Below, one piece after another: positions 8,212 through 16,613 of a DNA stretch of 64,000 nt. Under the pieces are notes generated by a model. It saw nothing but the letters and a program-made list of their open reading frames with translations. It was not told the DNA's origin and ran no database searches. The position numbers were made by a program, and so were the translations under genes. Position 1 is the stretch's first letter. The number at the start of each line of letters is the position of its first letter. Source of the DNA: Devosia sp. LC5 (GTDB lineage: Bacteria; Pseudomonadota; Alphaproteobacteria; Rhizobiales; Devosiaceae); contig NZ_JNNO01000023.1 of NCBI RefSeq assembly GCF_000735585.1, forward strand, positions 1-64,000. Direction: 5' to 3'.

Positions 8212-9450
8212 TCAGCCGCGTAGCGTGACCGTCTGAACCAGGCCGCCCGACTGGCCATTACGGATTTCAAGCTGGCCGCCCGAACGTTCGATGATCTCCT
8301 TGGCGATCGCCAGCCCGAGGCCTGCGCCGGGAATAGTTTGGACGCGGCCGGGCTCAGCACGGAAAAAAGGTTCGAAGACACGCATGAGCAAGTCTTGCGG
8401 AATGCCCGGCCCCTTGTCGGCGATCTCGATCACGACGCTGGATCCGTTGGCAACCAGGCTCACAGTCCCGCCCTTGCCATGCGTAGCAGCATTGATCAGA
8501 AGATTGCGCAGTGCCCGCCGCATGGCCAGGCTTGGCAGCAAATCTATGATTGCCCCGTCGAGCCGGCCCAGCTCGATCAAATAATGCTGGGCTTGCAGTT
8601 CCTCGACCGTTTCGGCCAGCAGCTTGTGCAGTTCCACTGGGCTGTGATCACCCCAGGACACTTCCTCGCGCACCAGGCGGATCGCACTATCGGCGATCAG
8701 TTCGAGTTCATCGATATCCTTGATCCAGGAATCGCGGTCTTCGTCGGGCAGGAATTCCACCCGGATGCGCATACGGGTCATGGGGGTGCGCAGATCGTGG
8801 CCGGCGGCGGCGACCAGCCGCATGCGGCTTTCCACGGCGCTTTTAAGGCGGGCTGAGAGCCGGTTGAGAGCGGAGGCGGTTTGGCGCGCTTCCCCCGATC
8901 CAACCTCCGGGATATGAGGAATGACACCATCGCTACTGACTGAATTGACGGCGTTTTCCAGCATGGCAAAGGGCCGCGTCACGCGATAGGCCATGAATAG
9001 GGAAACCGCGATCACTCCCAACACGATCAGGCCAAGCCAGTAGGCCAGAGCAATCCATAATTCGGGCGGCGGCCCATCCATATTGGGAAATTCGACAGCG
9101 AGTTGCCGGCCGGCCACCTCGACCAAGGCCAATTGCCCATCCTGTTCGATCTTGTCATGGACGGCGACTGGCAGGTCGACGCCGCTTTGGCCCAGGCGGG
9201 CTTGTAGGGCATCGGTCAAATCGGGCCGCAATGGCCCCGTCTCGCTCGGCTGGGTGGCCACTTGGCTTGCGGAATCAAGGTTTTCATCAAAAAAGGCGCT
9301 GATAGCGACGATCTGGCTCGCCACCGGCACCACCATGCGGTCGGGGTCGGGTTGGTTCAGGGCAAAAATGACGGCTGTCGTCGCTACCAGGACGACGACG
9401 ACGATGGCGCCGATCAGGATCGCGGCAATGCGGAAGCGTAGCGACCTCAC
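8212..9450 (-). CDS. Sensor histidine kinase, EnvZ/OmpB-like
   Basis: This 412-residue protein has a membrane segment at about residues 8-31, a periplasmic part of about 100 residues, a second segment at about 131-154, a HAMP-like linker, and a dimerisation/phosphoacceptor helix with AAGHDLRTPM (His218). The ATP-binding domain shows RNLLINAATHG (N box), DKGPGIP (G1) and GAGLGLAIAKEI (G2). It should autophosphorylate and pass phosphate to the response regulator encoded immediately upstream; the two genes overlap by 4 bases. The pair is divergent from an RND efflux operon, so the likely signal is a toxic compound or envelope stress. The signal itself cannot be read from the sequence. Confidence 0.92.
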   Translation of the reverse strand: MRSLRFRIAAILIGAIVVVVLVATTAVIFALNQPDPDRMVVPVASQIVAISAFFDENLDSASQVATQPSETGPLRPDLTDALQARLGQSGVDLPVAVHDKIEQDGQLALVEVAGRQLAVEFPNMDGPPPELWIALAYWLGLIVLGVIAVSLFMAYRVTRPFAMLENAVNSVSSDGVIPHIPEVGSGEARQTASALNRLSARLKSAVESRMRLVAAAGHDLRTPMTRMRIRVEFLPDEDRDSWIKDIDELELIADSAIRLVREEVSWGDHSPVELHKLLAETVEELQAQHYLIELGRLDGAIIDLLPSLAMRRALRNLLINAATHGKGGTVSLVANGSSVVIEIADKGPGIPQDLLMRVFEPFFRAEPGRVQTIPGAGLGLAIAKEIIERSGGQLEIRNGQSGGLVQTVTLRG

Positions 9451-10172
9451 GGGCTGGTCTCGCTGACTTCGACCCGCGTCGCAAGCTGATAGCCACCATT
9501 GCGGATGGTCTTGAGGATGTTGGCTGAGCCGGCTTCGCGGAACTTGCGGCGAAGCCGGCTGACCAGCACGTCGATGGAACGATCAAACGGGTTGGCTTCG
9601 CGGCCCTGCGTCAGATCGAGCAATTGATCGCGCGAAAGGACCCGGCCCGGCCGGTCCAGAAACACCTGCAGCAATTGATATTCGGCGCCGGTCAAGTCTA
9701 CCGGAAGCTCATCCCGACCGATCACCGAACGGGTCGAGGCATCGGCGGTAAAGCCATCGAAATGATAAAGCTGCCCGGTTGAGATTGCTGGGCTGGGTGC
9801 GTTGACCGGCGCGCGGCGCAGCACAGCACGCATGCGAGCCACCAGTTCGCGTGGGCTGAACGGCTTACCGAGATAGTCGTCGGCGCCCAGTTCCAGCCCG
9901 ATAATGCGATCGACCTCTTCCTTGAGCGCCGTCACCAAGATCACCGAAACATGAGGCGTGCGATTGCGCAGCATGCGGCAGATATCGAGCCCGGACCCGT
10001 CGGGCAGCATCACATCGAGCACCACCAGATCGATGGCCTCGCTGGCAATCCGCTCATCGAATTCCTGCCGGCTGCCGGCAAGGGAAACGCGAAAGCCCTG
10101 TTCGCCGAGAAAGCGGGCGAGCAGGCGACGAATTTCAAGATCGTCATCGACGACCAGAATGTGAGCGGACAT
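9447..10172 (-). CDS. OmpR/PhoB-family response regulator
   Basis: From the ATG at 10172 (GGAGG about 8 bases upstream) the product has 241 residues. The receiver domain shows the acidic pocket VVDDD (residues 7-11), phosphoacceptor Asp53 in LVVLDVMLPDGSG, Thr81 and Lys103 in LGKPFSPREL. The C-terminal winged helix contains SRDQLLDLTQGREANPFDRS and RLRRKFREAG. It is co-transcribed with the sensor kinase (4-base overlap). Direct repeats in the 10173-10360 intergenic region, shared with the divergent efflux operon, are its likely target. A longer frame upstream to 10301 lacks family sequence and is not used. Confidence 0.93.
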   Translation of the reverse strand: MSAHILVVDDDLEIRRLLARFLGEQGFRVSLAGSRQEFDERIASEAIDLVVLDVMLPDGSGLDICRMLRNRTPHVSVILVTALKEEVDRIIGLELGADDYLGKPFSPRELVARMRAVLRRAPVNAPSPAISTGQLYHFDGFTADASTRSVIGRDELPVDLTGAEYQLLQVFLDRPGRVLSRDQLLDLTQGREANPFDRSIDVLVSRLRRKFREAGSANILKTIRNGGYQLATRVEVSETSP

Positions 10173-10237
10173 GGCAAACCTCCACATCTTCAATAGCCCA
10201 GACGAGACTATTGCAAAGCGCGATTTTGTAACCGCAC

Positions 10238-10269
10238 GTTGCCAAGGTCGGTCTGGCAATATCTGGCAA
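10238..10269. promoter_or_regulatory. Direct and inverted repeats, candidate response-regulator operator
   Basis: CTGGCAA occurs at 10253-10259 and again exactly 10 bases later at 10263-10269, with an inverted GTTGCCA at 10238-10244. Tandem half-sites spaced one DNA turn apart are the usual target of OmpR-family regulators. The site lies between the regulator gene and the divergent efflux operon, so it may control both. Confidence 0.55.
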
Positions 10270-10360
10270 CAATAATGGCCCTTCCAGCAATATACCGACA
10301 CATCGGGACAATTCTGAGCAAAGAAGCTGGGGCATCAAGCGGGGCGAACTGCGCAATGGA

Positions 10361-11746
10361 GTGTCCCCCGTGTTCCGCGTCACCACGACTCTTGCCACCA
10401 CACTGCTCCTTGCGGGCTGCACGACACTAGGCCAGCCCTATGTCGCGCCAAGTGTTGACACCAATGCCCGCTACGGCACCGCTGTGGCGGGTGGGGCCAA
10501 ATCCGTAACCGCAAATACGATGTGGTGGCGCGCCTTCAACGATTCCCAGCTCAACGCGCTGATCGAAGCCGGGCTCAAGCAGAACCTGACGGTTGCGCAA
10601 GCCGTCGAGCGAGTGATTGCGGCCCGCGAAACCGCTGCCGCCAGTGGCATTGGCCTGCCGACCGGGTCGGCCTCGGGCTCGGCCGCAGCAGAAGGCAACA
10701 GCGCCGGTGGCGATGTCGAATTGAACCGCTCGGCGACAGCTACGCTCAACTGGGAAATCGATCTCTTCGGCGGCCTGGCCAAAAGGCGCGAAGCCGCGCA
10801 GGCCTCGATCGACGCGGCAACCGAAGAAGCCAATATGGCGCGATTGACCTTGATCGGGGATATCGCCACCGCCTATGTCGAGGCGCGGGGGTATCAGGAC
10901 CGCATCCATATCGCCCGCACGACGCTGGAGAGCCAGAACCAGACCCTGGCGCTGACCCGCAAGCAGAATGAAGTCGGTGTCGTCACCCGGCTCGACGTCA
11001 CCCAGCTTGCAGGCGATGTGGCGAGCACCGCAGCGAGCATTCCGGCACTCGAAATTTCGCTGAACGAGTCCATTCATCGATTGGGGGTGTTGCTGGGCCA
11101 GCAACCCTCAGCGCTCAAATCCATGTTTGCCGCCGCAACGCAAATTCCGCGCCTGTCGGGAAGTGTGCAGGCCGGCATTCCATCCGACCTGATGCGGGAC
11201 CGGCCCGACATTAGGAAGGCCGAACGCACCCTGGCCGAGGCCGCAGCCAATATCGGGGTGGCGCAGTCCGACCTCTATCCAAGCCTGACGCTGGCCGGCA
11301 ATCTCTCGGTGAGTTCTTCCACCAGTTGGTCGCTCGGCCCCACGCTGAGCCTGCCCATTTTCAACCGCGGCGCCCTGCAGGCCACCGTTCGTCTTGAGGA
11401 ATCCGATGCAAGGCAGGCCTACCTTGCCTATCGCGAGACGGTGCTCGAAGCGGTTGAAGAAATCGAGAACGCGCTAGTGGGCTTCAGCAAGCAACAGGCC
11501 CGCCGCAGCGAGCTCGCCAAGAGCTATACTAGCTACTCCGAGGCCACCGATATTGCCGATGATCTCTACCGGGCGGGCGATACGACGCTGCTTGACCTGC
11601 TGACGGCCCAGCGCTCGCTCTACGACGCACGCGACTCGCTGGCGCAGAGCTCGGTCGCGGTGGCGACCCAATACATCATTCTTTGCAAAGCCCTGGGCGG
11701 CGGCTGGAACATATCCGGCGCCACCACGGCGGAGTCCCGCTCATGA
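10361..11746 (+). CDS. Outer-membrane channel lipoprotein of an RND efflux system (NodT/OprM family)
   Basis: The product (461 residues) starts with a lipoprotein signal, TTLATTLLLAGCTTLGQPY, whose lipobox LAGC places the mature cysteine near residue 20. Two outer-membrane efflux repeats follow, with typical segments WWRAFNDSQLNALIEAGLKQ, LNWEIDLFGGLAKRREAA and PDLMRDRPDI-like SDLMRDRPDIRKAERTLAEA. It forms the trimeric TolC-like exit duct. The start is a GTG at 10361 or a second GTG at 10370; there is no strong ribosome site for either. The ATG at 10356 is out of frame. It is the first gene of a three-gene operon, overlapping the adaptor gene by 4 bases. Confidence 0.92.
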   Translation: MSPVFRVTTTLATTLLLAGCTTLGQPYVAPSVDTNARYGTAVAGGAKSVTANTMWWRAFNDSQLNALIEAGLKQNLTVAQAVERVIAARETAAASGIGLPTGSASGSAAAEGNSAGGDVELNRSATATLNWEIDLFGGLAKRREAAQASIDAATEEANMARLTLIGDIATAYVEARGYQDRIHIARTTLESQNQTLALTRKQNEVGVVTRLDVTQLAGDVASTAASIPALEISLNESIHRLGVLLGQQPSALKSMFAAATQIPRLSGSVQAGIPSDLMRDRPDIRKAERTLAEAAANIGVAQSDLYPSLTLAGNLSVSSSTSWSLGPTLSLPIFNRGALQATVRLEESDARQAYLAYRETVLEAVEEIENALVGFSKQQARRSELAKSYTSYSEATDIADDLYRAGDTTLLDLLTAQRSLYDARDSLAQSSVAVATQYIILCKALGGGWNISGATTAESRS

Positions 11747-12975
11747 CGCATTCTGTCTTTTCCCGCTTGGTTCTGGTGCTGTCCACCAGCATGTTTTTTC
11801 CGCTTGGCGCGGCTTTCGCACAACCTGCTGGCCTTCCTCCTGGCATGGGGCTGCCGGCCGGTCCGACCGAAGTTGGCGTCGTTACTTTGACCGCCCAATC
11901 GGTTGCGATGACCAGTCTATTGCCCGGTCGGGTAGCCGCCTCGGCGACCGCCGAAGTGCGTCCGCAGGTAGGCGGTCTCATCACCGAGGTGAAGATTACG
12001 GAAGGGCAAGACGTCAACGCCGGCGACGTGCTCTTCGTCATCGACTCGGCGAGCTACCAGGCCGAGGTTGCGGTGGCGGAGGCTGATGTCGCCAGTGCCG
12101 AGTCGCAGATTCCTGCCGCCCAGGCCACCGTTACCCGCTACACTTCCCTGGTGCAGTCGGGCGGTGTCGCCCAGACTGAGCTGGATACTGCCGAAGCCAC
12201 TTTGGCCCAGGCCAAGGCCCAACTCCTCTCGGCGCGGGCCTCGCTGCGGAAAGCCCAACTATCGTTGGACCGCGCCAATGTCACCGCGCCGATTTCCGGC
12301 ACCGTTGGCACTATCGAGGGACAGATCGGCGCGCTGGTTACCGAAAACCAGGCCGACGCGCTGACCACCATTCGCCAACTCGACCCGGTCGATATCGAAC
12401 TGGCCGAGAGTAGCACCAATCTGCTGGCGCTGCGCCACGCCCTGACGTCGGGTGCGCTGGAGGGGCAGAACGGAGAGCCGCCCACCATCTCGCTGACCCT
12501 GGAAGACGGTTCCAGCTATGATCAGACTGGCACCATCTCGGCCGCCGACATTATCGTCAGCCAGACCACTGGCAGCTTCACCATTCGCGCCAGCATGCCC
12601 AATCCCGATCGTCTGCTGATGCCGGGCATGTTCGTTCGGGCCACGGTGAGCGTGGGCAGTCAGCCCAATGCCTATCTCGTGCCGCAACGGGCGGTGACCT
12701 TCAATGACGAGGGGCAGCCCACCGCCTATTTTGTCGGCGCCGATAACAAGGCCGAGCAACGCGTGCTCACCGCCAGTCGCGAGTACGAGAATGCCTGGGT
12801 TGTCCTGTCAGGCGTCAAGGATGGCGATCAGCTCATCGTCGATGGATTGCAGAAGATCACGAATGGCGACGAGGTCAGCCCGCTCGCCGTGGTCATCGAG
12901 GACAATGGCGTGATCAAGCAAACGCCGCCGCGCGAAGTTGCCGACGCCATGCCAGTTGCCGGAGCCAACCCATGA
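11743..12975 (+). CDS. RND efflux periplasmic adaptor (membrane fusion protein)
   Basis: The protein (410 residues from the ATG at 11743, which overlaps the preceding stop) has a signal peptide ending near GAAFAQ. A biotinyl-lipoyl-like half follows (EVRPQVGGLITEVKITEGQD, about residues 65-85), then an alpha-helical hairpin rich in Ala/Gln (about 105-175), the second lipoyl half (LDRANVTAPISGTVG) and beta-barrel/membrane-proximal domains. MexA/AcrA-type adaptors bridge the inner-membrane pump and the outer-membrane duct. Tight 4-base overlaps with both neighbours show translational coupling. The substrate range cannot be predicted. Confidence 0.93.
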   Translation: MTHSVFSRLVLVLSTSMFFPLGAAFAQPAGLPPGMGLPAGPTEVGVVTLTAQSVAMTSLLPGRVAASATAEVRPQVGGLITEVKITEGQDVNAGDVLFVIDSASYQAEVAVAEADVASAESQIPAAQATVTRYTSLVQSGGVAQTELDTAEATLAQAKAQLLSARASLRKAQLSLDRANVTAPISGTVGTIEGQIGALVTENQADALTTIRQLDPVDIELAESSTNLLALRHALTSGALEGQNGEPPTISLTLEDGSSYDQTGTISAADIIVSQTTGSFTIRASMPNPDRLLMPGMFVRATVSVGSQPNAYLVPQRAVTFNDEGQPTAYFVGADNKAEQRVLTASREYENAWVVLSGVKDGDQLIVDGLQKITNGDEVSPLAVVIEDNGVIKQTPPREVADAMPVAGANP

Positions 12976-15900
12976 GCGAGGTGACCGTGACCAATTCGGC
13001 GCCGGCCAAGGGGCCGCGCAAATCCATTGCCAGTTTCTTCATCGCCCGGCCGATCTTTGCCATGGTGCTGGCCATTGGCATTTCGCTGGCCGGTATCGTC
13101 AGCGTCTATACGCTGCCTATTTCCCAATATCCTGAAATCGCGCCGACCACAGTGAGCGTCAGGGCCACCTATACGGGCGCCAGCGCCGAAGCGGTTGAAA
13201 ACTCGGTGACCACGGTTATCGAGAATGGCATGACCGGCTTTACTGACCTGCTCTATATGTCGTCGAGCTCCACCACCGGCTCGTCTAGCGTGGATTTGAC
13301 CTTCGGCAGTTCGGTCGATCCGGACATCGCCCAGGTGCAGGTACAGAACAAGCTCGCTCTGGTCGAAAGCCAATTGCCTGAATCGGTGCAGCAGTCGGGC
13401 CTGGAGGTCAGCCGCTCCGGCAACAGCATCCTGATGATCGGCAACATTGTCTCGCCTGACGGCAGCCACACCAGTGACCAGCTCGCCGACATTATGTCCT
13501 CCATTATCGAGCCTCGCATCGAGCAGCTTGAGGGCGTCGGCGGCATCCAATCCTTCGGTTCAAGTTATGCAATGCGTATCTGGCTCGACCCGTTGGCGCT
13601 GGCCCAGTACAGCCTGACGCCGGCCGATGTCTCTTCGGCCATCGAGAAACAGAACACCCAGGTTGCAGTCGGCTCGATCGGCGCCTCGCCGACTGTCGAG
13701 GGCCAGCAATTGCGCGCCACCGTCACCGCACAAAGCCTGTTGCAGACGCCCGAGGAATTCCAGAACATCGTTCTCGTCTCCGGCGAGGATGGCGCCACCG
13801 TCCGGCTGGCAGACGTCGCCAGGGTCGAGCTCGGGCTCGAATCCTACGGCTCCAGCTCGACCTATAATGGCCAGCCGGCGGCGGGTTTCGGCGTTATGCT
13901 GACCAGCGGCGCCAACGCCCTGGACACTGCCGAGGCGGTGCACGAAGCGCTGGACGGTCTGGCCAATACCCTGCCCGAAGGCGTGGAGGTCGCCTATTCC
14001 TATGAAACGACGCCTTTCGTCGAGCTCTCGATCGAAAAGGTCGTCCACACGCTGATCGAAGCCATCATTCTGGTCTTCGTGGTGCTGTTGATCTTCCTGC
14101 AGAATTTCCGCGCCACCCTGATCCCCATGATCGCGGTGCCCGTGGTGCTGCTGGGCACTTTCGGCGTTCTGTATGTGCTGGGTTACTCAATCAACACGCT
14201 GACCATGTTCGCCATGGTGCTGGCCATCGGCCTGCTCGTCGACGACGCAATCGTCGTGGTGGAGAATGTCGAACGCGTCATGGCCGAGGAGCATCTATCG
14301 GCTCGCGAAGCGACCGAGAAGTCAATGTCCCAGATCACGGGCGCCTTGATCGGCATCGCCCTGGTCCTGACTGCCGTGTTCATCCCCATGGCCTTCATGT
14401 CCGGTTCGGTGGGGGTGATTTACCGCCAGTTCTCGATCACCATTTCCACCGCGATGATCCTGTCCGTGCTGGTCGCCGTCGTCCTGACGCCCGCTCTGTG
14501 CGTGATGTTGCTCAAGCCGCATGATCCCGGCAAAAAACGGTTCGCGCCCTTCCGCTGGTTCAATACCGGCTTTGGCAAGGCGACCGGGGGCTATGTGAGC
14601 ACGGTCGGCCACCTCGTTCGCCGTCCGCTGCGCATGCTCGTGGTCTTCGCGGCCATTTGTGGCGGCGCCTATTATGTCTACAGCCAGATGCCGAGCTCCT
14701 TCCTGCCCGAGGAAGACCAGGGCGTGTTGATGACCATCATTACCCTGCCCAACGGCGCTAGCGCCGCCCGCACGCAGGCGGTGATTGACCTGGTGGAAGA
14801 CTATTATCTCAACGTCGAGACCGAGGCAGTCGACAGCGTGTTTATGTCGCTGGGCTTCAGCATCTCGGGCAGCGGGGAAAACGCCGCTATGGCCTTCGTC
14901 CGGCTCAAGGATTTTGCCGACCGGACGGATCCCAGTCTCTCTGCGGCAGCCATTTCCGGGCGTGCCATGGGCTATTTCTCCAAAATCCGCGATGCCGAAA
15001 TTTTCGCGCTGGCCCCGCCGGTGATCCAGGGCCTGGGCCAGTCCAACGGCTTTTCTATGGTATTGCTTGACAACGCCAACAACGGTGCCGATGCGCTCGC
15101 ACAGGCGGCCAACCAACTCGCCGACAATACGGCCGGCAGCAGCATCGTCACCAATATTCGCGGTAACACGCGCGATCTGGACACCCAGCTCAAGGTGACG
15201 ATCGACCAGGAGAAAGCCGGTGCATTGGGCGTGGATCTAGCCGCAGCCAATGCCTTGCTCGGGGCCGCCTTCTCCGGTTCGCAGGTCAACGATTTCATCT
15301 ATCAGGGCGAGATCAAGCCAGTGATTATGTCGGGTGATGCCGATTTCCGCATGCAGCCGGAAGACATCAAGAACTGGTATGTGCGCAACAATACCGGCGA
15401 AATGGTCCCCTTCTCGGCCTTTGCCACCACGTCCTGGGAAAAAGGCTCCAGCTCGCTCGCCCGCTTCAATGCCACCTCATCGGTCACGATCAGCGGATCT
15501 GCGGCCGCTGGCGTCAGCTCTGGCGACGCGATGGACGAAATGGAGGCCCAGGTCGCCAAGCTCGAGGGCGGCTATGGCGTCGCCTGGACCGACCTGTCCT
15601 ACCAGGAGCGCCTGTCAGGTTCGCAGGCCACTATGCTGTACGGCCTGGCCGTACTAGCAGTATTTCTCTGCCTCGCAGCGCTTTACGAGAGTTGGATTAT
15701 CCCGTTCTCCGTCATCCTGGCCGTTCCGGTCGGGATTTTCGGCGCCGTCGTCGCCGCCCACACGTTCGGGCAGGACAACGACGTCTATTTCAAGGTGGGC
15801 CTCCTCACCACGATCGGCCTGGCCGCCAAGAATGCAATCCTGATCGTCGAATTTGCCAAGGATCTGGCGGCACAGGGCCGAAGCGCCATCGAAGCTGTGC

Positions 15901-16139
15901 TGGAGGCGGCGCGTTTACGGCTACGCCCGATCATCATGACTTCGGTGGCCTTCATTCTCGGGGTGCTCCCGCTCGCCACGGCCACGGGGGCCGGCTCAGG
16001 CGCCCAAAACGCCATCGGTATCGGCGTGCTGGGCGGCATGCTGGCGGCGACAGTACTTGGGATTTTCCTCGTTCCTGTATTCTTCGTCATCGTGAGCGGC
16101 AGGACCAAGGTTGTCACAGTTTCAGTTCCTGAGGAATGA
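12972..16139 (+). CDS. RND multidrug efflux pump, inner-membrane permease (AcrB/MexB family)
   Basis: At 1055 residues this is the standard HAE1 length. It has a first transmembrane helix (FIARPIFAMVLAIGISLAGI, about residues 23-42), two large periplasmic loops and eleven further helices. The proton-relay aspartates are present in GLLVDDAIVVVENVERVM, the family motif in TM4. It should expel drugs or metabolites driven by proton influx, in complex with the two proteins encoded just upstream. The start ATG overlaps the adaptor stop by 4 bases. Regulation by the divergent two-component system is likely from gene arrangement. Confidence 0.95.
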   Translation: MSEVTVTNSAPAKGPRKSIASFFIARPIFAMVLAIGISLAGIVSVYTLPISQYPEIAPTTVSVRATYTGASAEAVENSVTTVIENGMTGFTDLLYMSSSSTTGSSSVDLTFGSSVDPDIAQVQVQNKLALVESQLPESVQQSGLEVSRSGNSILMIGNIVSPDGSHTSDQLADIMSSIIEPRIEQLEGVGGIQSFGSSYAMRIWLDPLALAQYSLTPADVSSAIEKQNTQVAVGSIGASPTVEGQQLRATVTAQSLLQTPEEFQNIVLVSGEDGATVRLADVARVELGLESYGSSSTYNGQPAAGFGVMLTSGANALDTAEAVHEALDGLANTLPEGVEVAYSYETTPFVELSIEKVVHTLIEAIILVFVVLLIFLQNFRATLIPMIAVPVVLLGTFGVLYVLGYSINTLTMFAMVLAIGLLVDDAIVVVENVERVMAEEHLSAREATEKSMSQITGALIGIALVLTAVFIPMAFMSGSVGVIYRQFSITISTAMILSVLVAVVLTPALCVMLLKPHDPGKKRFAPFRWFNTGFGKATGGYVSTVGHLVRRPLRMLVVFAAICGGAYYVYSQMPSSFLPEEDQGVLMTIITLPNGASAARTQAVIDLVEDYYLNVETEAVDSVFMSLGFSISGSGENAAMAFVRLKDFADRTDPSLSAAAISGRAMGYFSKIRDAEIFALAPPVIQGLGQSNGFSMVLLDNANNGADALAQAANQLADNTAGSSIVTNIRGNTRDLDTQLKVTIDQEKAGALGVDLAAANALLGAAFSGSQVNDFIYQGEIKPVIMSGDADFRMQPEDIKNWYVRNNTGEMVPFSAFATTSWEKGSSSLARFNATSSVTISGSAAAGVSSGDAMDEMEAQVAKLEGGYGVAWTDLSYQERLSGSQATMLYGLAVLAVFLCLAALYESWIIPFSVILAVPVGIFGAVVAAHTFGQDNDVYFKVGLLTTIGLAAKNAILIVEFAKDLAAQGRSAIEAVLEAARLRLRPIIMTSVAFILGVLPLATATGAGSGAQNAIGIGVLGGMLAATVLGIFLVPVFFVIVSGRTKVVTVSVPEE

Positions 16140-16481
16140 TAGAAAAAGGTCGGGCCCCTCCGACGTGCTCTCAGAGGCGCCAGTCGCTGCACTATATCCG
16201 TATCGATGCGGAGCAAAGGCAACTTGTAAGGGTACCAACCCGCCCAAACTGCTGCATGCGGTCGGTAATCGAACGCACCGCTCAATGGAGCGACTGCTTG
16301 CTCGGTTCCTTCACCAGAAGCCGTCCGTCTGCTTTCGGCCCCCTTTCAGCCATTTAGCGGGATCCGGGCAACTGCAAGAATGGGGCCGCTTGCAGCCTGT
16401 CCGGTTATATTCTCAACCGGTGGCAAGCAGACGATGTACTTGTGACCAAATCAACCGCGCCTGGTCCGAGACGCCGCTCTG
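16140..16481. other. Gene-poor stretch after the efflux operon, with one inverted repeat
   Basis: No convincing gene was found. A short GTCGG/CCGAC hairpin right after the efflux stop (16149-16164) has no T-run. CCGGTT at 16401-16406 and AACCGG at 16415-16420 form a perfect 6-bp inverted repeat with an 8-base spacer, possibly a terminator stem or operator. Confidence 0.35.
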
Positions 16482-16610
16482 ATGATTACTGTGGTGGCGC
16501 TGGTGACGACGCTGGTGCTGAGCAGATGGAACAGCGCTCGTCTGTCGGCGGACCGGAACCTAGCCGAGCTCTTCGAAACCAGCCGCTCACCAACTTCCAC
16601 GCAAATATGA
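16482..16610 (+). CDS. Possible 42-residue membrane peptide (hypothetical)
   Basis: A short open frame starts at ATG 16482, MITVVALVTTLVLSRWNSAR, and stops at 16610. The first about 14 residues are hydrophobic enough for a membrane segment and the rest is polar. No ribosome site is obvious and the frame ends three bases before the convergent ETF-QO gene. It may be a chance frame or a remnant. Confidence 0.15.
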   Translation: MITVVALVTTLVLSRWNSARLSADRNLAELFETSRSPTSTQI

Positions 16611-16613
16611 CAG

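Noticed and set aside
10356-10360. ATG at 10356 as the start of the efflux channel gene
   Set aside because: It is out of frame with the lipoprotein signal; the GTG codons at 10361 and 10370 are in frame.
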